64,000 nt of DNA, from the NCBI GenBank assembly GCA_933228675.1, contig OW121741.1:118472234-118536233 (forward strand), read 5' to 3'. Origin of the DNA: Stomorhina lunata (Eukaryota > Arthropoda > Insecta > Diptera > Rhiniidae). The translations under genes and the position numbers were made by a program. The notes under the pieces are model-generated. The model ran no database searches. It saw nothing but the letters and a program-made list of their open reading frames with translations, and was not told the origin of the DNA. Shown here piece by piece: positions 13,150 to 22,550 of this stretch. Every line of letters begins with the position of its first letter. Within the stretch, counting starts at the first letter, position 1.

Positions 13150-13560
13150 ATTTTTTAAAAATGTCAGTTACAGACAGTTAAATTTTCAAAAATTCCATTA
13201 AAATAGTAAAATTTTCGAAAATTAAAAAAAAAGAAAAATTTTGAAAGTTTCTTATAAATAATAAAATTTTCGAAAATTTCCTATAAATAGCAATATTTTC
13301 GAAAAATTCCTATAAAAAACTTAATTTCGAAAATTTATTAAGAATAGTAGAATTTTCGAAAGTTTCCAAGAAACGTAAAATTTTCGAAAGTTTCGTTTAA
13401 AAAGTAAATTATTCGAAGATTTCATATAAATAGTAAAATTTTCGAAATCTTCCTAAAAATAGTAAAATTTTGGAAAGTTTCATATAAAAAATAAATATTT
13501 CGAAAATGTCTTATAAATAGTAAAAGTTTCGAAAATTTTCTATAAATAGTAAAAGTTCAA
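13150..13560. repeat. Satellite family F block, degenerate
   Basis: About 14 units of AATAGTAAAATTTTCGAAAA with variable spacing (27-31 bp), in the same orientation as 11,891-12,180. The AAATTTTCGAAAATTT palindrome is retained in many units. Confidence 0.7.
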
Positions 13561-13660
13561 AACTGTAATTAAAAATTCAGTGAATACTTAAATGTTTATT
13601 TTAAATATTAAAATATCGTATTTCTTGACATAGTCCCACCATTGTAGAGCGTCCAGATGC

Positions 13661-13715
13661 GGTGAAATTATGATTTCCACTCATAGCTCGATTCCCTGTG
13701 AATCATAATCTCCAC
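13661..13715. repeat. Imperfect inverted repeat in a GC-richer island
   Basis: The left arm (13,661-13,680) contains ATTATGATT and ends in CAC; the right arm (13,698-13,715) begins GTG and contains AATCATAAT. The arms pair over about 18 bp with a few bulges around a 17-nt loop. The surrounding 100 bp is markedly less AT-rich than its neighbours. It might be a transposon terminus, a structured RNA fragment or an old exon. The minus strand has a short frame from an ATG near 13,726 that stops after about 20 codons. Confidence 0.4.
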
Positions 13716-14529
13716 CTTAGGCGACATAGGGATCCAACAAAAAAACTGCCAAACAAAACCATAGCATTTTAATTAAAATACAATAATTTTATTAAAATCA
13801 AAACTCTGGTATAATAATAACAGTTTTGGAACAATGATAAAAACAACAGAAATATAATAAAAAAAAACTAAAACCTAAACTTTTACAGATTTTTATAGTA
13901 AATTAAATATCAAAATGTTATTTTATTCTTTTCTGCTCGAACTACTGCAGTTGTTGGTATTATTGTTACAACCCTTTTTCGAGCTAAATAAAACCATATG
14001 GTTGTTAAAAGTGTTTTTTTCTTTCGTTCTACTATTTTTTTGTTACACTAACTAGAGAGAATGCAGCAGCAGCAAAAAACTAAACTAAAAGCGAAATAAT
14101 CGTGGAAAATAGAATATGCTGAAGTACGTGTGTGTGAGTGTACGTTGTCAGCGCTAAACGGGAAATAGAACTTTATTTCACGTTTTAATAGTTTTCCTGT
14201 GTGTCACCGCAAAACGATTAACAACAACGGTTTTGTTTTTACCCACACACAAATACAAACACTTACTCGCATATGTTGAAAATACAATAAATATATTTTG
14301 CTATTAAAGTGTAAGTTCTGGTAATGGGAGTGATAGAGAGCGGATATAAGAAAAAGGGGATGTAGTTATTGTACATTAAAGGGTTTTTGATTGTGAAAAC
14401 TATTTTCTATCTGTATGTGCTTGTGTTAGTAAATATTAAACTTATCAAAATTAAATAAAATGTTTAAAATTTAAATGTATTATAAATTTTCATATTATTA
14501 AAGAATTAATACTACAGGCAAGTGCATGT

Positions 14530-14665
14530 ACTACTTACTTAAATATTTAAATGGCCTATATAAGCAACTTGTTAAGGTCAAAGGTGGAGCCTGTTTTAAA
14601 ATTGCATACGCTTCGGTCTTGTTCACATATTCTCCAACTTCGTAGTCCAAGCTTTGAAAGAAATT
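14530..14665 (-). pseudogene. Decayed coding relic related to the transposon frame at 53,945-54,214
   Basis: Reading the minus strand, the segments LDYEVGEYVNKTEAYAILK and PLTLTSC match LDYKIGEYSNKIEIHGILK and TLTLTGC encoded at 53,945-54,050. Most differences between the two preserve the reading frame. Upstream of this block the frame here is broken by adjacent stop codons near 14,670, while the other copy stays open. The product is not recognised. I interpret it as the C-terminal part of a protein encoded by a DNA transposon of the 53.4-54.7 kb type. Confidence 0.5.
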
Positions 14666-15151
14666 CTTTTACTAGGCTTTCCATCCATATTGAATTTGTC
14701 TTAAAACTTTATGAAGCTGCCTAAATATTTGGTACTAAGATGTATATATATTAACTTACGTGGTGTTATATGTGTGTTATATGTGTGTGTTGTATTACAA
14801 CTATATTTTCATACAACATGCTAACTTTTAAACTACTTTTACCTTTTTGCGTTATAGCTGTTGTTTTTGCATTTACCATAGAGACAAAACACCACAAAAT
14901 TCTCTTCTAACACCATGTGTTGCCATTTTTGTCACATTTCAGGTTACCACATTTTTATAAACATACGAACTTACATAAATGGAACGATACATAAATATTT
15001 TGTTTATAACATTGTTGTGACTTTAGGTTTTTTTCTCTCCTGAATAGTTATGGTAGCTTTTGAAAAAACATTAGCTGTATTCATGGTATGTGCTTTATGC
15101 GTATTTTGTTTATAGAATATAACTTGTCTCCATAAATGAGTTGTAAAACAT

Positions 15152-15940
15152 GTAAGAAAGTTCTATAGTCGGTCAAGCCCAACCATACAATACCCTTCAC
15201 CACTCAGGTCAAAGGTATTATTTTTCCTGTATAAAGACAAATATTTGCTAAATTTTGCCATCATACAAACATTTTTTCAAAATTTATATATTTAAGCTCT
15301 TTCCATCATTTGGACTTATATGAGAGCTAGGGTCAAATGTGGACCGATTATCTCGAAATTTGGCAAATTGATTACGGTTGTTACAAAAATTATGTATGCA
15401 AAAACTAAACTTAGAATTCCCATTATCTTTAGATTTACGAGCGTTTTAGTAATTTTTGTCTCATTTAGAGCGTTTTTAAAGAAAAGTTTGTATGGGAGCT
15501 ATGGTCAAATGTGGACCGATTTTAACGAAATTTAGTACAGTAATTTAGGTTCACATAAGCAGTATTTGATTTAAATTTCGTGAAATATTGATATTTAAGA
15601 CCAATACATCAATTCCGGGAAGTGGGACCTATGGGAGGTACCATAAATAATGGACCGATTTTGACGAATTTCAATAGCCAGGGTCCCATTATCAAAAAAA
15701 GATCTGTGCCAAATTTCATCAAATTACCTTTAGAATTGAGACCCGTAGTTTGATTACAAGGTTTATATGGGGGTCCAGCCAGCCAGACGGACGGACGGAC
15801 ATCGCTAAATCGACTCAGAAAGTGATTCTAAGCCTATTGGTATACTAAAAGGTATGTCTAAGACAAATATTTCCATGCCTTACATACATCAGCACAAAAT
15901 TATAACACTCTTTCCACCTATGGTGGTGAAGGGTATAAAA
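15152..15940 (+). mobile_element. DINE/Helentron-like non-autonomous element, near-complete copy
   Basis: About 790 bp with no coding potential. A subterminal inverted repeat is perfect over 14 bp: ATACCCTTCACCAC at 15,190-15,203 and GTGGTGAAGGGTAT at 15,923-15,936. The interior carries four degenerate direct repeats starting with TATG(A/G)GAG or TATGGGGG (15,318, about 15,491, about 15,629, about 15,766), most containing GGACCGATT. A GACGGACGGACGGACATCG block near 15,785-15,803 is followed by AATCGACTCAG. The layout resembles Drosophila DINE-1/INE-1 Helentron derivatives; this is family knowledge, not a database match. The 71-residue open frame at 15,320-15,535 is incidental. Confidence 0.65.
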
Positions 15941-17210
15941 AGTCACAGTTATATTTTGCAAATGAGTGTGTGTGGGTTGAAGGAATCCTAGCAGTTTTCG
16001 AAGAAAATAAGATCGTCAGAAGTTGTAAAAAGATATGGAATTTTAAAGCCAATACAGTTAAATATAGGCATTTCTTTCAAAGATATTTTTTACCTTGTTC
16101 TCACACAATGATAAAGAAATACTACAACTCCTAGATACTGTATAGCCTCTAAATATATCAGTTTGTTCTTGAACTATTGGGCTATTTTATATTTCCATAT
16201 GTATGTATTAGTTTGTATTGAACTGCGGATAAAATTATATTATTTTAACTCATAAAAATCACATTTCACACAAAATTACTTTTAACAAGCTGTCAGTTTT
16301 TGTTACAAAAGTATGATAAAAACTTTAGTAAGTAAAATAAGCAAAACTTGGATAAACTGCTGTTGGGATTTAAAGAAAATATTGATGCTAACATGAGACC
16401 AATGTGCAAGGAATTTAAGTGATTTAAAAACAAAATTAGTACAACTTGATTTTGTACAAAAATTTTTAAAGGGAAAACAAAAAAAGAAAACCCAAAGTGA
16501 TATTCATAAGATAAATATATATCTTTCTCCATCTTAAGCCTACAACTCTCAAATAAAAATAATTATTCCCCCTTGCATCATCATTTTATATACTAAGACT
16601 TTTAAATTACTCATACAATCGCATTTGAAAAACACTTTCTACTTAAATCCCCATAAAAATCAACTAAAAACAGAAATAAAATAATGTTTAAAAAAATCGT
16701 ACAATTCAAAATGTAAATTTCTACTGTTTTATGATCAAATGACTTTTAGCTTATCAACTGCCACAGAAACAGCACCAACAGGAAACGCAAAGACGACTAC
16801 CACAACTTCAAAAAAGCCACTAATACTTTAAAACTGTCATCTCTTAAAAAAGCAAACCGGCGACAACAAACAAATACTTTTCCCGTTACTTGCGACAGGG
16901 TATTGAATTGTTCAACAGTATTAAAGTTTCCGATGCTGTTACGGCAACGGAAACTTTGTATGAGCATTTAAAAGAGTGTCATTTGACGGTTTAAAGTTGC
17001 TTTCAAAGATTTTTTTTCTTTCTTTTAAATCTGTAATTCTTTGGAAAACGAAATCCTTGTACAATTTTCCACTTTCATTTCTTTATTTTATAAGTCACAT
17101 ACATCGCTTACCCTGTAAAAGTAGAGCTACGGTGTTTACAACAACTGTACTTGGTTGTAGCTAGTGTTTCTAAAGTTTAATGGTAATGATTCCATAAAAA
17201 AATGTATATG
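15941..17210. other. Unique AT-rich DNA, no gene supported
   Basis: No recognisable domain occurs in any frame. The 79-codon minus-strand frame at 16,293-16,532 is low-complexity and lacks support. A perfect 10-bp inverted repeat, AAAGTTTCCG/CGGAAACTTT with a 15-nt loop, lies at 16,923-16,957. Confidence 0.5.
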
Positions 17211-17346
17211 AAAATTTTCAAAAATTTACTAATTTTGTTGAAAATTTTTCAAAAATTTCCTATTTTTATAGAAAATTTTTCAAAAATGTCCTATTTTTAT
17301 AGAAAATTTTTCAAAAATTCCCTATTTTTATAAAAAAATTTTTCAA
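17211..17346. repeat. Left end of satellite C, including the left copy of the flanking duplication
   Basis: About four diverged 31-bp satellite C units. Positions 17,225-17,346 are identical, including private variants (ACTAATTTTGTTG, AATGTCC, ATTCCC, a seven-A run), to 22,551-22,672 on the other side of the retrotransposon. This is therefore a duplication of about 122 bp flanking the insertion. Confidence 0.9.
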
Positions 17347-17728
17347 GTTCAAGTTCAAGTTCAAGTTTTATTTCCATAAATTTCTTTTTATACATGTTTT
17401 TCTACTACTATTTTAATACTAATTATATTTCCCTGCATACATTTGTATTTTTCTAGGACTAAGATAATTTTTATAAATATTTACATGGCACAATAACTAT
17501 TTAAGTTACGTGTAATACAATTATGTTACAAAATTTATTTGAATATTATATTATTTAAAGTTCCTCAAAAATGGAAAAAAGGATACTATTAAAAATTATG
17601 ATTATATCTATACTTATAATTACTTAAAAATAGCTTAAGACTAAATGAAAAATATATACAATAGAGAAAGGATAGGAGGAAAAGTATTTACAAAAGGTGT
17701 AGAGGGGAGAATAAGTTACAAAAATACC

Positions 17729-20650
17729 CTATTGAGTAGTGTTGTATACTGTGTTTGTGATGTTTAATGTTCTGATCCTACGGTGATAGAACAACAAGTT
17801 TGCACCCTGATAAAGCAGATTAGCATCTCTTAGTGTTAGAAGGTCTATCGGAGACATATACCGTATAAGATGGATGGAATCAACATCAACAGATCGACCA
17901 AAACATTCCTGGACAAGACCGTTCTCTAGAGAACGTGCCTTATCAAGAAATGTCAAGCCCGATCTGATCATGTAACCATCGATACGATCAAAATTGATCC
18001 CCGCATAAACTGACCTGTTAGATGGTCTACGGTATATTCCGTCAGGTCCTTGTTTGCGTTTTAAGGACAAACAAGCTACCAAGATTTTCCTCTCCCATAC
18101 CCTAAGCCTTTCCATCTGGGCAGAAGAGATTCTGAACCAAACTGGAAAGGCATAAGACATGAGGGGGCGGATAACCTGTCTGTAGAGTAGCAGACCCACT
18201 TTCCTATCCAAGCATCCTTGTCTACCAAGAATGCCTCGATAGATCGCAAAAGTGCGTTTTGTGCGCTGTAATATATAATCGATATGGCGGTAAAATTCAA
18301 AATTTTCGTGGAAGATTACGCCCAAATATTTTATCCTATCCGAAACAGTAATAAGCTCATTACCAACCATAAGGGATGGAATGAACTTCCTACTATTTGG
18401 ATAAAGATATTTTCTCCTGCCCTTAATAATAATGGCAGTCGATTTATGAATATTTAGGCGTAACTTCCACTTATTAAAGAATTCCGCCAATTTCGAAAGA
18501 TATGTATTAACTTTTGAATTAATGTTTCGAGCCCGTGGACCTGAAGAAGCAATAAGTATATCATCCGCATAAGATAAAAGAAGATCACCCTCAGGTGGCT
18601 TTGGAATATCATGTACCAGAATATTGTACAAAACAGGACCGAGAAGAGAACCCTGAGGAACTCCAGCAGATACCAATTTTTCATCAGAGCGACAGTCACC
18701 CACCCTCACACTGAACTTTCTTTCGCTCAAAAAGTTTGACACAAACCTGCAAAGACGTCTATCAAATCCAAGATTTATCATCTTGTATATAATTCCATTT
18801 TGCCAGGCTGTGTCAAAAGCTTTGGCAAAGTCTAAGCTCACTGCTATAGTAGGGTATCTCTTATTGAGACCCCTAGCTACATAATCAGCAAAGACTGTCA
18901 GTGCATGTGAGGTTGAGTGACCACGCTTGAATCCAAATTGAGATTCAGCAAGAACATTCCCCTCATCGATCCTGTCATTAATTTGACTAAGAATAAAGAA
19001 TTCCAAAAGTTTCCCAAAGGAAGATAGAAGTGAAATTGGCCTGTAATTGCTACATAACTTAGGGTCAGTTTTTGGCTTTGGAATTGGCACAATGATGGCT
19101 TTTTTCCAATTACGTGGAAAGTAGCCGATATTAATGCAGTGATTGAAAAGAACTGCCATAAAACGCCAAGTTTCTTTTCGAGTTTTCTTAAGAACTACGT
19201 CCGGGATACCATCAATCCCACTCGACTTTTTGTTTGGTCTCCGTTTTATGGCAGCACCCATCATCTCTGCTTGAATAAAGCCAAAACTACCCCCATTATT
19301 ACCATCAGCTGTTAGTGACTGACCAAATGCTGTAATTGGTTCGTCATGCAAATCATTGACTCGGTCCAAAACAGTCTCTGAAAATAAGTCATTGTTAGTT
19401 TGTTGTCCATCTTGGTGAACATCAGAGAAGTAATCCGCTAGCAGATTAGCTTTTCTAGTGTCATCAGATACCAAGGTGTTCCCTGGGTCTAGTAAGTCAT
19501 GTATGGTCAACCGTTTATTCTGTCCAGTCGCAGCCCTAATAGTCTTAAATGTCTTGTCATTGAGGTGTATACTCCCAAGGAACTTCTTCCAGTTTTCGCG
19601 CTCAAAATTGGCAATTGCGCCTTGAATAATTTTATCCAAATTTTTAATATCAGCTTTTAGAATACGACACCTTCCAGGGTCTCCACAACGTCTCACAAGA
19701 CGACGTAACCTCTTCTTCTCTGCTATAAAGCGCAAGATATTTGTAGGAAGTTTAAGAAGGCCCTTTCTACCAACTACTATTTTTGGAATAGAGATATCCA
19801 TAGCTTTTTGGAAAGCCCTTTCAAGAGTCTCAACGCAATTGTCAATTTCTTGCTCGCCAACATTCTCGTTCAATGGAAGCATACGACCTTCAAGTTCCCT
19901 ATTCAAAGTCATGTTAAAAAGTCCTCTGTTCATTTTGTCATAATTAAGAATGGTCGGTTTTATCCGACCTAGGCAGTCCGAAATGTCAAAAACAATCTCA
20001 ACCGATTTATGGTCCGACTCAAAATCAATTGTTTTAAGTCCACCACCATTCACCGACGGAGGTATATCGGCAGAAGTCAATACCACATCAATATATGAGG
20101 ATGATACATCAGTTACTCTTGTTGGCCCGTCCGTAGGGTGAATTACCAGATTCGGATTATTCAATAGCAGATCGTGAAGACGACGACCGCTGGAACATAT
20201 AACTGAGTCTCCCCAAAAAGGATGTCTGGCATTCAAATCTCCCGCTACAATTAAGTTACCTTCATTGGCCATATCTAAAATCGGTGTGAGATCATCTCTT
20301 GACATTGTACCTACAGGTCTGCGATACATTGACACAAATGTCAAGGTACCGCCATTTAGTCTACGGATTTTGACAGCTGTATTTTCTATAGAGCCAGTAT
20401 TAATAATGATTCTCTCACTATTAATACTATCCCTAACGAAGACAGCTGTCCCGCCTCTTCCGTTTTGTCTATTCTGTCTATAAATAACGTACCCGTCTAT
20501 GTCCAGCTTATGCCGAGGACTAAGTCCATGTTCAGCCATAAGCAGTACGTCAGGTCTATGTTGGTCCAAGAATAGTTTTAAATAATGTCTTTTATGTCTA
20601 GAAATTATTGAATTTGCATTAACGAATATGCATTTGATTTGTCTAGCCAT
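17729..20650 (-). CDS. Non-LTR retrotransposon ORF2: AP-type endonuclease and reverse transcriptase (973 aa)
   Basis: Multifunctional protein for target-primed reverse transcription. The N-terminal APE-like endonuclease (about residues 5-225) shows N11, E40, the block RGGTAVFVRD (65-74), GDLN (137-140) and SDH (212-214). The reverse transcriptase (about 515-760) shows NYRPISLL, QFGFKRGHST, SLDFAKAFD (D607), GVPQGSLLGP (663-672) and catalytic YADD (694-697). The C-terminal thumb/connection region includes LYRQVIRPLMSYAFPVW. There is no RNase H domain and no C-terminal zinc knuckle. Length is normal for Jockey-type ORF2 (about 900-1,000). The ATG lies 8 bp inside the end of ORF1 (ATGGCTAG), an overlap typical of stop-reinitiation coupling. 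The frame is uninterrupted with all key residues, so this protein is potentially active. Short open frames on either strand inside it are shadows. Confidence 0.96.
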   Translation of the reverse strand: MARQIKCIFVNANSIISRHKRHYLKLFLDQHRPDVLLMAEHGLSPRHKLDIDGYVIYRQNRQNGRGGTAVFVRDSINSERIIINTGSIENTAVKIRRLNGGTLTFVSMYRRPVGTMSRDDLTPILDMANEGNLIVAGDLNARHPFWGDSVICSSGRRLHDLLLNNPNLVIHPTDGPTRVTDVSSSYIDVVLTSADIPPSVNGGGLKTIDFESDHKSVEIVFDISDCLGRIKPTILNYDKMNRGLFNMTLNRELEGRMLPLNENVGEQEIDNCVETLERAFQKAMDISIPKIVVGRKGLLKLPTNILRFIAEKKRLRRLVRRCGDPGRCRILKADIKNLDKIIQGAIANFERENWKKFLGSIHLNDKTFKTIRAATGQNKRLTIHDLLDPGNTLVSDDTRKANLLADYFSDVHQDGQQTNNDLFSETVLDRVNDLHDEPITAFGQSLTADGNNGGSFGFIQAEMMGAAIKRRPNKKSSGIDGIPDVVLKKTRKETWRFMAVLFNHCINIGYFPRNWKKAIIVPIPKPKTDPKLCSNYRPISLLSSFGKLLEFFILSQINDRIDEGNVLAESQFGFKRGHSTSHALTVFADYVARGLNKRYPTIAVSLDFAKAFDTAWQNGIIYKMINLGFDRRLCRFVSNFLSERKFSVRVGDCRSDEKLVSAGVPQGSLLGPVLYNILVHDIPKPPEGDLLLSYADDILIASSGPRARNINSKVNTYLSKLAEFFNKWKLRLNIHKSTAIIIKGRRKYLYPNSRKFIPSLMVGNELITVSDRIKYLGVIFHENFEFYRHIDYILQRTKRTFAIYRGILGRQGCLDRKVGLLLYRQVIRPLMSYAFPVWFRISSAQMERLRVWERKILVACLSLKRKQGPDGIYRRPSNRSVYAGINFDRIDGYMIRSGLTFLDKARSLENGLVQECFGRSVDVDSIHLIRYMSPIDLLTLRDANLLYQGANLLFYHRRIRTLNITNTVYNTTQ

Positions 20651-22112
20651 GATGACTTAATGAATATAGCATACCAAGCAAGGCCTTGGATTTCCCTTCG
20701 TCAGATTTGATATTTTGGTACTCTTTAGTAAAGCTACCAATATTCTTAAGACATGAGAGTAGGCTACCTCCAAGAAGACGTTTGCAATCACGATCAATTA
20801 CATCAAATTGTGACATTGCACTTTGTAACGTTATACCATCATTAGAGGATGGCAAAGTTTTTTGTGCAGATTTTGCTGAAATGTTACCTGCTAACGCTGA
20901 TGCATAAGAAACACCAGGTTTTACATTGACGAAAGGAACACCGGACTTAACAGGCGGTGGTGAATTACGAGTTTGATTATTCGAAGCCGTTTTTTGGCTC
21001 TGAATTTTATTTAAAATTTCCAACCTTCTTGGGCATTGCCGAAAACTAGCAGTGTGCCCCTCAACTCCACAGTTAACGCATTTAACCGGGATGCCTATTT
21101 TCGTTACAGCTTTACCTGTAACTGGATCGTGTGCAGTAGTTTGCTCAGTATTACTATCTTTGTCCGGAATCCTACAGTTTCCAGGTCCGTGTGACTCACC
21201 ACACTTCACACACCTGTATGGCATGTTGCAGTTTGCCGAGGTGTGACCAAAACGCTGACAATTAAAACACTGAATAACAGCGCCGCGTTTGAATTTGCGC
21301 AAAGATACTCTACAGCAAAGAATATACCGTAGGTTATAAACTGCAGAAATATCAGATTCTCATGAAATCTGAAGCAACCATTTATCATTATAAAGTTTGA
21401 CTATTCTAACAATTTCCATATTTATATGGAGTTCATTCAAATGTACCGTTACATCTTCAACGGAATATGTCCCCGATAGGCCCTCTATAACCAAAGAAAA
21501 TGGTCTTTGTCCTCTAGGGGTATAAGTATAAAAGTTGACCTTTTTGTCAACCAATAATTTTTTGCATTTTTCAAAATCGCTAAGAGTGCAAACTCCAATA
21601 TTGGTAGCATTTCTGCTCATAATTTTAATATTAAAATTACTGTGCCCTAAATGATTTTTAATTACTAAAGACATGTCCTTGACGTTAATATTGTATGTGG
21701 TAATGATAGGAATATGTTTTGGATTACCTAACTTATTTTTATTTCCAGGTTTACTAGCAGGAACCATCTCTTCTTCTTGTTTCTTCTTACTTGATGAGGC
21801 CGCCTCAGGACATTCTTGGGCTTCAGCTTGCATCTCATCATCATCTTCATATTGACTACTTTCTAATTCATCCTCATTTTGGCTTTTTAATCTTTGTTCT
21901 TCTTGCAAGATTAACGCTTCTAATTTATTTCTTAAGCTTGAGTTTTCATTCTCCAGATATTGTATCTTGGACTCAGAAAGATTCAGTCGCTTTAATAGCT
22001 GCTCATTCATTGAAGCTAAATCATTGAATTTTTGATTTAGACTTTCGTTTTCATCACTTCAGTCATTCTGCCTCTTCTTTTTGAGGCTTCGTTTAGTTTC
22101 GTCACCATCCAT
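20643..22112 (-). pseudogene. Non-LTR retrotransposon ORF1 (Gag-like), one frame with two in-frame TGA codons
   Basis: A single frame of 489 sense or stop-read positions plus the terminal TAG. I chose the ATG at 22,112 because an in-frame TAG lies just upstream (near 22,127) and the context is ATATGG. Order: a basic N-terminus with TKRSLKKKRQ; TGA at codon 18 (22,059-22,061); a leucine-rich probable coiled coil (about 35-70); an acidic linker; a PRE_C2HC-type region (about 215-250); TGA at codon 251 (21,360-21,362); then three zinc knuckles starting CFNCQRFGH, CVKCGESH and CVNCGVEGH; and a C-terminal tail. Gag binds element RNA and supports its assembly into particles. The frame and homology run straight through both TGAs with no indel. 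Either two nonsense mutations occurred or the UGAs are read through. Without readthrough, a Met at codon 35 would give a 216-residue product lacking the knuckles. Confidence 0.88.
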
Positions 22113-22550
22113 ATTGGATGGCAACTAAAAAACACTTGCTCCCTTATACACTTGTTTGGCGATTATATGATACAAGCAGAAAAGTACTTGTCATAAAACT
22201 ACTTGCTGCCTTGTATGCGATTCTCAAAGTTTTACACACCTCAAGAAAAAAAACACTTGTTGTAAAAACAACTTGCTGCCTTCTCAAGTAAAAACACTTG
22301 TTATAAAAACAACTTGCTGCCTCCTATAGACTTCTCAAAAATTAGACTCTTGAACACAAAGAGACCGTCTATATTTTATGTTCGCCTGATAATTGTTTTG
22401 AACATCCAGGTTTTATTTATCACTTTTTTGATATTTATCACAAAATTTTTATTTTTTTCCGATTTTTTATTTTTCAGAAATTATTTTTATTAAATTTTAA
22501 AAATACCGCTCACGATGTTTACACAACCAGTGCCAGCACACGACTTTTTT
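22113..22550 (-). other. 5' UTR of retrotransposon copy 1 with internal direct repeats
   Basis: On the plus strand ACTTGCTGCC recurs near 22,202, 22,273 and 22,312, with an ACTTGCTCCC variant near 22,133. The last two copies are separated by a segment also containing CACTTGTT and AAAACA, so units of roughly 40-70 bp are repeated. Sense strand: GGCAGCAAGT. The 5' end begins near AGTCGTGTGCTGGCACTGG after an A-run. Jockey-type elements carry internal Pol II promoters in their first bases, so promoter activity is likely, but no specific motif is claimed. Confidence 0.6.

Larger units (their letters stand above)
13561..15151. other. Mostly unique AT-rich DNA with a hairpin island and a transposon relic
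   Basis: No gene is supported. A less AT-rich island (13,635-13,740) holds an imperfect inverted repeat (separate entry). Around 14,530-14,665 lies a minus-strand coding relic shared with the transposon at 53,388-54,682 (separate entry). GT-rich patches occur near 14,125-14,145 and 14,760-14,790. Confidence 0.5.
17347..22550 (-). mobile_element. Jockey-type non-LTR retrotransposon, full-length copy 1
   Basis: About 5.2 kb, transcribed from the minus strand. It has a 5' UTR of roughly 440 bp (22,113-22,550), ORF1 (Gag-like, 20,643-22,112), ORF2 (endonuclease plus reverse transcriptase, 17,729-20,650), a 3' UTR of 382 bp, and a tail of about four CTTGAA units rather than poly(A). Flanks are the 122-bp duplication at 17,225-17,346 and 22,551-22,672; the exact 5' edge is ambiguous within a nine-T run. 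ORF2 is intact, but ORF1 has two in-frame TGA codons. Jockey-group assignment follows from the Gag domain order, APE-type endonuclease, and absence of an RNase H domain or LTRs. The CTTGAA tail is unusual, since Jockey relatives normally end in poly(A). Confidence 0.93.

Noticed and set aside
15320..15535. 71-codon frame in the DINE-like element
   Set aside because: It spans degenerate internal direct repeats of a non-coding element, and the sister copy at 2,786-3,431 does not keep it open.
16293..16532. 79-codon minus-strand hydrophobic frame
   Set aside because: Phenylalanine/leucine/serine-rich composition expected from AT-rich DNA, with no signal, domain or context.
16923..16957. 10-bp inverted repeat AAAGTTTCCG/CGGAAACTTT as a regulatory hairpin or terminator
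   Set aside because: An isolated inverted repeat in unique DNA with no adjacent gene. Kept only as a note under the unique region.
17341..17370. CTTGAA repeats as a telomeric repeat
   Set aside because: Only a few hexamers sit at the 3' end of a retrotransposon, and they do not match the TTAGG-type insect repeat or fly telomeric arrays. They are the element's tail.
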